From positions 1 through 14,948 of the forward strand of contig JAAMXY010000165.1 of NCBI GenBank assembly GCA_019677205.1: DNA of 14,948 bases, read 5' to 3'. Each line of letters starts with the position of its first letter. Position 1 is the stretch's first letter. Of the stretch, positions 9,483 through 14,948 are shown in pieces. The notes below the pieces were generated by a model. That model worked only from the letters and a program-made list of their open reading frames with translations, was not told where the DNA came from and ran no database searches. The DNA is from Pinguiococcus pyrenoidosus (Eukaryota; Sar; Pinguiophyceae; Pinguiochrysidales; Pinguiochrysidaceae). The position numbers were made by a program, and so were the translations under genes.

Positions 9483-9724
9483 GGTTGGCGAGTGTGGAGC
9501 ATGGTGCGCGGCTCCTGAGAAGTGTTGGAGAGGAGGGATCAAACCCACATGCTGTGAAGTTTCTTGAATGCGCTAGTTCTATTGCTTTCTATTGCCTGGC
9601 CTTCTATTGCCTGGCCTTCCATTGCCTGACCTTCCATTGCCTGGCCTTCTACTCGCTGGCCTTCTATTGCCTGGCCTTCTACTCGCCTCGCTGGCCTTCT
9701 ACTGGCCAGCCCGCTTCATTGGCT
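9483..9724. other. Convergent intergenic region
   Basis: Lies between the stops of the glycosyltransferase-like gene and the BAG-domain gene. It probably carries both 3' untranslated regions. Its main content is the minisatellite listed separately. The apparent reading frame through it is repeat-derived. Confidence 0.5.
9586..9706. repeat. 15-bp minisatellite, about eight copies
   Basis: Tandem units of CTTCTATTGCCTGGC and variants: 9586-9600, 9601-9615, 9616-9630, 9631-9645, 9646-9660 and 9661-9675, then a 20-bp unit at 9676-9695 and an 11-bp partial at 9696-9706. The variants are C for T at position 5 (CTTCCATTG) and ACTCGCTGG for ATTGCCTGG. The end, CTGGCC-TTCTACT-GGCCAG, can form a 6-bp stem. 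There are no spacers, so this is not a CRISPR array. Confidence 0.92.
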
Positions 9725-10417
9725 TCAGAAGAAGTTTGACGACTTGAAGAGCTCCTGCTGAAACATGTCCCTCAAAGGATTCACTGCCTCATCAATGTTC
9801 TCCAAGCACTCGGTCAGATAGTTGTTGGCTTTTCGCCTCATGGCCCGTGCGGTGTTCGGCCCTTCCCCCACGGTTTCTACCCCATCCAGCGCAATCTGAG
9901 CCCTGCTGATGTGAGCGTCCAGGCGTAGATACTCCTTTTGCAACGACTCCAGCTCCGCCTTCAAGCGCTCCGCCCGCTCGAGGAAGGGCTCCACTCCCTC
10001 CACCACCGGCTTGGCCCCTTCCATGATCACGCGGACTTTTGAGCAGCCGGGGATCTCCTCCGGAGCCGGCACCTCCGCCAGCTCCTCATCCGCAGCCTCG
10101 GCCATCTCCAGCGTACTGTGCGAGCGGCTCAAGGCGAGCAAATCGTTCTTCCTCTCGGCGAGCTGCTCAGCAGCGGTTGCAGCCTCCGTCGGATTTCCAG
10201 AGTCCAGCGCCGTCGCAAGCGCCGTCCTGGCCTCCGACAGCTCTTTCTGCGCTCTACGCTTCGCCAGGAAGGCCTGCCGACTCACCGCTCGTTGCCGCGT
10301 GGCCTCCCGGGTCTGTGGGGTCAGCCGGGCTCCTGGCCGCGGCCCTCGGCGGGGTCGAAGGATGAGGTCGTCGTAGCCATCGAAGGGGTTTCCTCCGGGA
10401 GTGTACCAGAACGCCAT
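9725..10417 (-). CDS. BAG-domain protein, probable Hsp70 nucleotide-exchange co-chaperone
   Basis: A single exon of 230 residues. ATG 10417 opens MAFWYTPGG; the frame upstream is open but AT-rich with no ATG that looks better. Residues ~20-45 are Arg/Pro-rich. Residues ~45-100 form an Ala/Glu/Lys-rich helix, likely coiled coil. Residues ~127-210 look like a BAG three-helix domain: KVRVIMEGAKPVVEGVEPFL, then YLRLDAHISRAQIALDGVET, then ARAMRRKANNYLTECLENID. The LDGVET-x(6)-ARAMRRK step matches the LD-(S/G)-V-(E/D)-T ... R-x-x-R-(K/R) signature of BAG helices 2-3, which contact the Hsp70 ATPase domain. BAG proteins release ADP from Hsp70. There is no ubiquitin-like domain or membrane segment. 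The alternative is a generic coiled-coil protein. Confidence 0.62.
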   Translation of the reverse strand: MAFWYTPGGNPFDGYDDLILRPRRGPRPGARLTPQTREATRQRAVSRQAFLAKRRAQKELSEARTALATALDSGNPTEAATAAEQLAERKNDLLALSRSHSTLEMAEAADEELAEVPAPEEIPGCSKVRVIMEGAKPVVEGVEPFLERAERLKAELESLQKEYLRLDAHISRAQIALDGVETVGEGPNTARAMRRKANNYLTECLENIDEAVNPLRDMFQQELFKSSNFF

Positions 10418-11026
10418 TGGCTTTGCTTCACTTGGCCAGCTGGAAGGTGGCAACTGGGGCTGGGTTGCGTCGTGGGCGTCTGAGCAAGACTTGGGTGTGC
10501 CAAGGCGCCATCGAAAAATGTTCCGGATTCTTGAGATCGGAAATCGAGAAAACAAATCCAGAGAATCTGGAAAGACAAAGGATTCTTTGTGGAGCTCTGT
10601 TTTATGATTCATAAGATGTTTTCTGCGCACCAGACCAATGATGAAGAGGTAGTACTTGACGACAGCCAATGGATGATGAAAAGAATATCAGCAGGCTTCT
10701 TTGTGGAGGGAAACAGCACGATAAGTATTGTCCGTTTCTGATTATGTTTCTTGCGCAAGCCAAATTAGGAGAAGCTGTTCTTACAATCACGTAAAATAGA
10801 TGTAACAATTAATTCATAAAGACCAATGACAAGGAAACATATCAAAACTATATAGTTTTAGGATTTTCATTCCAATCATCGCGTGAAGCATACGAAACTA
10901 ACGCCTCTCGATCCTGTTCAAAACCATCGATTCCCGCGCAATTTCCGAGGCGCTTTCCCATCTCCGTTCCTCACCTGCGCAACGAAACTTCATCACCGGA
11001 AGGGGATTTCCTGTTCTAAAGCGCTC
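10418..11026. promoter_or_regulatory. Divergent, partly AT-rich region between the BAG gene and Rab21
   Basis: 609 bases without a supportable gene. About 10590-10880 is clearly AT-rich against the GC-rich surroundings, with AATTAATT and a 16-bp palindrome at 10844-10859. CCAGCTGG, an 8-bp palindrome with the CAGCTG core, lies at 10436-10443 just upstream of the BAG gene. It probably contains promoters for both genes. The composition change could also mark an inserted or non-genic segment. Confidence 0.45.
10844..10859. promoter_or_regulatory. 16-bp perfect palindrome containing TATATA-like core
   Basis: AAAACTATATAGTTTT is a perfect inverted repeat about 168 bases upstream of the Rab21 start codon, inside the AT-rich island. 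It could be a TATA-type element or a dimeric protein site; the palindrome itself is directly visible. Confidence 0.4.
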
Positions 11027-12156
11027 ATGTCGTTCCGGAGGCGGCGCTTCAAAGTCGTACTCTTGGGAGAAGGTACTCCGAGACCTCCAGAGAGAAGCTG
11101 GGATCCTGCTGCAGCGCCGCTAGGGCCATTCGAGCGCCAGTGGCGCGAAGGTCTTTACAAACCTTCACAGAAGCGAATTCCCAAGCGAACGATCGCGACT
11201 TCCCACCGATTCGCGCTGTAGTAAAGAGGAATTCCGCGTGGAGCGCAGAGTTTCGGAGAGTATCCTGCCTGCGCCGTTCGGTGTCTCCTGTGCGTCTGTA
11301 ACGCAAAGGACAGTCCGGGATGAATCGCGAAGCGGCCGAGAAGCTCTTTGGTTCTTTTTGGCAGATTAATCCAAGAATTCTCTCAGAAGTCCTTTGCTTC
11401 TCTTGCTCGGCAAAAATGGCAGGGCGCGTGGGCAAGACGAGTATTCTACTACGATATGTGCGGGACGAGTACAACGACAAGCAGGTTCGGCTCTCCCCGA
11501 GAAGCCACAGTGAGCAAAATCCTAAGCCGCAGCTTTCGCTTCTCGACAGGTTTCCACTCTGCAGGCTTCGTACCTCGACAAGCAGATTTCTGAGGGAGCC
11601 GTTGCGGTAAAGGAGAAGAAGCTTGCTGCTCCAGAGACTCCAGAAGAGTATGCGGATGTCAGGAGGACTAAAGCGTCGTGTGTTTTGGCTGCCCATGGTG
11701 TAGGCTCAGCTGAGTATCTGGGACACAGCTGGGCAGGAGAGATTTCACGCGCTGGGTCCGATCTACTATCGGGACGCGGACGGCGCGCTTCTTGTGTACG
11801 ATATCACCGACGCGGACTCGTTCATCAAGGTGCAGAAGTGGGTGAAGGAGCTGCGCAAGATGCTGGGCAACGAGATCGTCATTGCAATAGCAGGGAACAA
11901 GACCGATCTGGAGCGACAGCGCACCGTGAGCAACGAGGAGGCTGAGGAGTATGCAGCGAGCGTCGGGGCCGCGCATTTCCTCACTTCCGCAAAGGCGAAC
12001 AAGGGCTTGGAGGAGGTATTTTTGGCGCTCACCACCCAGATGATGGAGAAAGCGCAGACAGCGGCACCAGAGGGACGTCGCTCGAGCCGAGCCAGCGCGA
12101 AGCTCGTCATTCTTGACGATGGAGAGCCGGAAGGGCAGCAGTCCAGCTGCTGCTAG
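11027..12156 (+). CDS. RAB21: Rab21 small GTPase
   Basis: Rab21 controls early-endosome traffic and cargo endocytosis in organisms where it has been studied. Four exons: 11027-11072, 11423-11484, 11550-11606 and 11704-12156. The introns are 350, 65 and 97 nt. The product is 205 residues. G1 is GEGRVGKT at about 14-21, the effector threonine sits in VSTLQASYL, G3 is WDTAGQERFHALGP at about 61-74, G4 is NKTD at about 120-123, and G5 is TSAKANKG. STLQAS, WVKELRKMLGNEI and FHALGPIYYRD are Rab21 hallmarks. The C-terminus ends SSCC, a double-cysteine geranylgeranylation motif. I chose the acceptor at 11703 because it gives the same switch-to-WDTAGQ spacing as known Rab21; an acceptor at 11709 would remove two residues. 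The first intron is unusually long for this window and the first coding exon is only 46 nt. Confidence 0.93.
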
Positions 12157-12506
12157 ACGAATCGCTGGGCGCCTGTGGATAGCAGTTGCATCATGCCCGC
12201 CGGGAAGAGCGCAGCGGGGCAGCGTTGCTCGTGCTCGTGACAAGGACTGCCACCGCGTCGGACAGGGGAGAATGACGTCCTTCGGACGGAACGGCTACTG
12301 GAAGAAATGCTCGAGTTTGAAGGGAAAGACCGCGCGCCCACCCTAGAAGAATCCTCGCTTTGTTCTTTAAGAGCGTCTGATCAGATTAGTGTCACGTACT
12401 ATGCATCTGAAAGGAGCTTTCACGGATCATGCAATCTAAGAAGCTTGTCAACATGAAGATCACCGCCCGAATCCCTTCGGCTTGGCCGATGTGTCTCTCC
12501 TCCTCC
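12157..12506. other. Convergent intergenic region
   Basis: 350 bases between the Rab21 stop and the stop of the F-box/CDK/cyclin fusion gene. It probably holds the two 3' untranslated regions. I see no repeat, RNA gene or coding segment I would support, and no clear AATAAA signal. Confidence 0.45.
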
Positions 12507-14714
12507 TCAGTGCAGTGGACGTGTGACCCAGCGCAACGAGAGTTGTGGGGGTAGCGTCATTGTCGCGACGCTTCCGCGCTCGGCCTTGGAATACCTCTCT
12601 CGCACTGATGAGAAGTTCGTCCGGGGCACGCGGCTCATCTCCACATGAATCCGGGAAGCGATCTGAAAGAGCTCGTCCGGCGGATGATGGACCAGGCGCC
12701 TGATCTCGGGGGTCCATTCATTCAGGCCAAGGTAGTAATGGCTGAGCACCAAGATGCACGACGCGACCTTCGAGGGCCTCTCCGACGCGAGTTGTGGCAC
12801 CGTGAAAGAGGCCTCGGCAAGATACAGCGCGACGTGCCTCAGCCTCGGATCTGCTCCAGCTAGCAGCGACAGGAGTACTTGCACGAAGTCGAGAATGAGA
12901 GGCACGGCCAGCCTGAAATCCAGGGCTTGCAACACGTCGTTCTCAACGTCCAAGAGCCTGCGCCAGGTGAAATGGGTGCCAGACGCAGTGATCAGGTCCT
13001 TGATGCCGATGTACTGCACGTCCTCGCACTTGGAGGCGATGTGCAAGCACGTTGCGGCGATGAGCTGCCACTCCGCCTTCTCCGTCTGCGGCTTCGCTGC
13101 CAGGTATGCGTCAAAGTATGCCATGCAGAGGAAGGCGCCCCTGACCGCCATGTCGAAGCTATCCACCACATCGACGATCCAGTTCGCGATTAACGCGCGG
13201 CCTTCGGAGGCCATCACATGATCTGGAACCTGCCGCTGCGCGCCGTAAACACTCTCTTCATGCTTCAGGAGGGAGTCGTAGAAGCGGTGGAGCTGGTCGC
13301 TCCCATCCCATCCGGGTCCCCTCAGCACAGACAGTTCCAGACCAGCGGCGTGTCCGATGTAGTCGCTGGCCAGGGCCTGTGCGGCCGTGAGGCGTTCCGC
13401 GTCGTGGTAGCACCACAGGCGATCCAAGAAACGCAGGGCTCCTTCGCTCACGTGCATGATCTTGCCTTCGCTATCTTCGCCTGCCTTCCTCAAGGTGCTG
13501 GCGGGCTTCGACGTAGTATTGCAATCGACCACTGACAAGGCTCGCCGCTGAATTCGGATGTCCGACCCGTCAAAGAGCTTCCAGATTCGCCTCGTCTCCC
13601 ACTTCGGGAAGGATATGTCGTTGAACGGCAAGGTCGGGAAGCCGGGCCACGTCTTGGAGGTCGGTGTTCCGAGCACCAGGAATATTCTGAAGAGCTGATC
13701 GATCTCAGAAACGCCGGGAAAGGAGACGCTTCCCGTGAGCATCTGAGCGTAGACGCATCCCGCAGACCACATGTCCACTGCAGTTGTGTAGAGCTCCTGG
13801 CCAAGCAGCAGTTCGGGCGGCTTGTACCACAGGGTCATCAGGCTTGGGGTGTACGGCCGAACGGGCACACTGCCGAGTCTCGTCAGTGCGAAGTCCGCCA
13901 GCTTCACGCTCGCGCCAGTATAGGGACGATCCGGATCCGGACCAGGCGTGATCAGGATGTGATTTGGCTTCACGTTTCTGTGCATGACGCCAAGACCATG
14001 GCAATGTGACAACGCGAGCAGCAGCTGCCTGAAGATCTGCTTCGCGTCCGTCTCTGGTATCCTCCTCCGAGCCCGGCCCTTGGTGCCAGCGCTCCGCTGC
14101 GCGACTGCGGCTGTGAGCTCCATGAGGTTGTACGGCTCGAACGGGAAGAAGATGTACAAGCGCTGTCCGCGAAGGTGGATGAAGACTGGTGCGGCGATGT
14201 GCTCGTGCTGCAGACTGCGCAGAACGGCGAGCTCCCGCATCATGTAGTAAGGGATGCCCTCGCCATCATCGTCTTCGAAGTACACGCGTGGCTTCCTCAC
14301 GGCCAGGATCGCCCCAGTACTCCGTAGACGGCACTTGAAGCATTGGCCTTCGGTCCCGTCGTGGTGTCTGCGAATCTTCTCAATGAGCGCGCGATTCAAG
14401 CGCCCGTCCCCGAGGACCAGCTTGGACTCCCTCCAAAGATACGGGCTGCTGCGCAGCTCTCTCCACAAGCGGCAGGTCTGGCTGATGGCTTCCAGCGACT
14501 GCACATCCACTGCGGACGGCGACACGAAGAAGCCGAAGATGCGCAGCACCAGATCCCGCGCTTCCGACAGTTTGAGCCCCGCGTCACTTTGCTTCTTCCT
14601 CGTGTCACGCCCATCTTCGTCAAAGAGCTTGACTGCCAGCTCCGCGGACGGCCCCTTTGATCGCTTGCGATCGCCGCAGATTGGACTCAAGAGTCGCTTC
14701 AGTCCCGAATCCAT
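12507..14714 (-). CDS. F-box / CDK-like pseudokinase / cyclin fusion protein
   Basis: One uninterrupted 735-residue exon joins three modules. F-box, ~53-95: LVLRIFGFF then QTCRLWRELRSSPYLWR, the SKP1-binding pattern. CDK-like kinase, ~117-455: PYYMMRE at 155-161 in the PSTAIRE position, WYKPPELLLG, DMWSAGCVYAQML and a C-terminal lobe. Cyclin, ~480-700: an A/B-type N-terminal helix, GRALIANWIVDVVDSF (cf. MRAILVDWLVEV), HIASKCED, VENDVLQALDFRLAVPL, and a tail VRERYSKAE like mitotic cyclins. Catalytic positions are altered: HRD reads HRN (245-247), the metal-binding Asn is His252, the VAxK Lys aligns with Arg140 (Lys141 follows), DFG reads DFA (274-276), and the first glycine of the loop is lost. 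The T-loop (VPVRPYTPSLMTLWY, Thr289) is intact. Likely a ubiquitin-ligase or cell-cycle scaffold; this is inference. ATG 14714 is the first in the window, but the frame is open to the right edge, so the N-terminus may extend. Confidence 0.85.
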   Translation of the reverse strand: MDSGLKRLLSPICGDRKRSKGPSAELAVKLFDEDGRDTRKKQSDAGLKLSEARDLVLRIFGFFVSPSAVDVQSLEAISQTCRLWRELRSSPYLWRESKLVLGDGRLNRALIEKIRRHHDGTEGQCFKCRLRSTGAILAVRKPRVYFEDDDGEGIPYYMMRELAVLRSLQHEHIAAPVFIHLRGQRLYIFFPFEPYNLMELTAAVAQRSAGTKGRARRRIPETDAKQIFRQLLLALSHCHGLGVMHRNVKPNHILITPGPDPDRPYTGASVKLADFALTRLGSVPVRPYTPSLMTLWYKPPELLLGQELYTTAVDMWSAGCVYAQMLTGSVSFPGVSEIDQLFRIFLVLGTPTSKTWPGFPTLPFNDISFPKWETRRIWKLFDGSDIRIQRRALSVVDCNTTSKPASTLRKAGEDSEGKIMHVSEGALRFLDRLWCYHDAERLTAAQALASDYIGHAAGLELSVLRGPGWDGSDQLHRFYDSLLKHEESVYGAQRQVPDHVMASEGRALIANWIVDVVDSFDMAVRGAFLCMAYFDAYLAAKPQTEKAEWQLIAATCLHIASKCEDVQYIGIKDLITASGTHFTWRRLLDVENDVLQALDFRLAVPLILDFVQVLLSLLAGADPRLRHVALYLAEASFTVPQLASERPSKVASCILVLSHYYLGLNEWTPEIRRLVHHPPDELFQIASRIHVEMSRVPRTNFSSVRERYSKAERGSVATMTLPPQLSLRWVTRPLH

Positions 14715-14948
14715 TCTTTGCGAGCGCCGCAGATTTTCAGTGCCGCACAGTACGGCTTCAAAGAGCCGAACACGCGTTTCGAGCGCGTGTTCCACCAAAG
14801 ATCCCGGTGTATCGCTGATCTCAGTGCAATCGCCGCGCGCGCAGAGACATGGAGTTGCAGATCTCAGCTGCGCAGAGCGGAGCTCCGGAAGCGCTGGTGC
14901 CGACCGAAACGCGCAGCGCCTTTGAATGAAGAGAGGCGGCCTCTCGGC
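14715..14948. promoter_or_regulatory. Upstream region of the fusion gene
   Basis: No stop interrupts the fusion-gene frame here and no in-frame ATG is present, so this may be 5' untranslated sequence or the end of a longer N-terminal coding part. CAGCTG occurs at 14865-14870. The right edge is GC-rich. Confidence 0.35.

Noticed and set aside
9586-9706. Possible CRISPR-like array
   Set aside because: Units are contiguous with no unique spacers, and the genome is eukaryotic.
9479-9739. Open frame encoding repeated FYCLA units
   Set aside because: It arises from the 15-bp minisatellite, whose unit is divisible by three, and has no independent support.
10418-10669. Upstream extension of the BAG-domain protein
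   Set aside because: The added segment comes from AT-rich sequence, has a non-ATG first codon and shows no protein-like pattern.
11320-11610. Plus-strand open frame across the Rab21 P-loop exon
   Set aside because: It reads through intron 1 and intron 2; proper splicing gives an exact Rab21 P-loop and switch region.
13490-13540. Possible 56-nt intron in the kinase C-lobe insert (GTCAGT donor)
   Set aside because: Its length is not a multiple of three and removal would break the frame into the following conserved C-lobe and cyclin.
1-14948. tRNA, rRNA or transposon-derived genes
   Set aside because: I saw no tRNA A/B box pair with a cloverleaf, no rRNA-like stretch, and no transposase or reverse-transcriptase motifs on either strand.

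Overview
This is nuclear DNA from a ciliated unicellular eukaryote, probably a protist or alga. The genes contain GT-AG introns, most of them 61-78 nt, with CTAAT/CTGAC/CTGAT-like branch sites close to the acceptor. The products are eukaryote-specific: a TRP-type channel, RABL2, Rab21, a SET-domain methyltransferase, a BAG-domain protein, and an F-box/CDK/cyclin fusion. RABL2 is a ciliary GTPase in organisms where it has been studied, so the organism probably builds cilia. The coding DNA is GC-rich and the genes are tightly packed. I cannot name the species from the sequence.

The layout, with exons joined by hand, is: (1) a TRP-like cation channel on the minus strand, running off the left edge (1-2436); (2) RABL2, minus (2849-3694); (3) a conserved 158-residue protein of unknown function, plus (4051-4527), divergent from RABL2; (4) a SET/RuBisCO-LSMT-type methyltransferase, minus, six exons (4620-6879); (5) a secretory, membrane-anchored UDP-glycosyltransferase-like protein, plus, four exons (7357-9482); (6) a BAG-domain co-chaperone candidate, minus (9725-10417); (7) Rab21, plus, four exons (11027-12156); (8) a single-exon F-box/CDK/cyclin fusion, minus (12507-14714). 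After the tandem channel/RABL2 pair the genes alternate strand. This gives three divergent intergenic regions that probably hold bidirectional promoters (3695-4050, 6880-7356, 10418-11026) and three convergent ones (4528-4619, 9483-9724, 12157-12506). One convergent gap holds a 15-bp minisatellite. One divergent gap holds an AT-rich island with a 16-bp palindrome.

The genes do not form one pathway. RABL2 and perhaps the TRP channel fit a ciliary theme. Rab21 fits endosomal traffic. The glycosyltransferase-like protein is predicted to face the ER lumen.

The standout is the 735-residue protein at 12507-14714. It joins an F-box, a CDK-like kinase domain whose catalytic residues are replaced (HRD to HRN, the metal-binding Asn to His, the VAxK Lys to Arg, DFG to DFA) but whose T-loop is intact, and a mitotic-type cyclin box. 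It reads as a one-chain pseudo-CDK/cyclin complex with a built-in ubiquitin-ligase adaptor.
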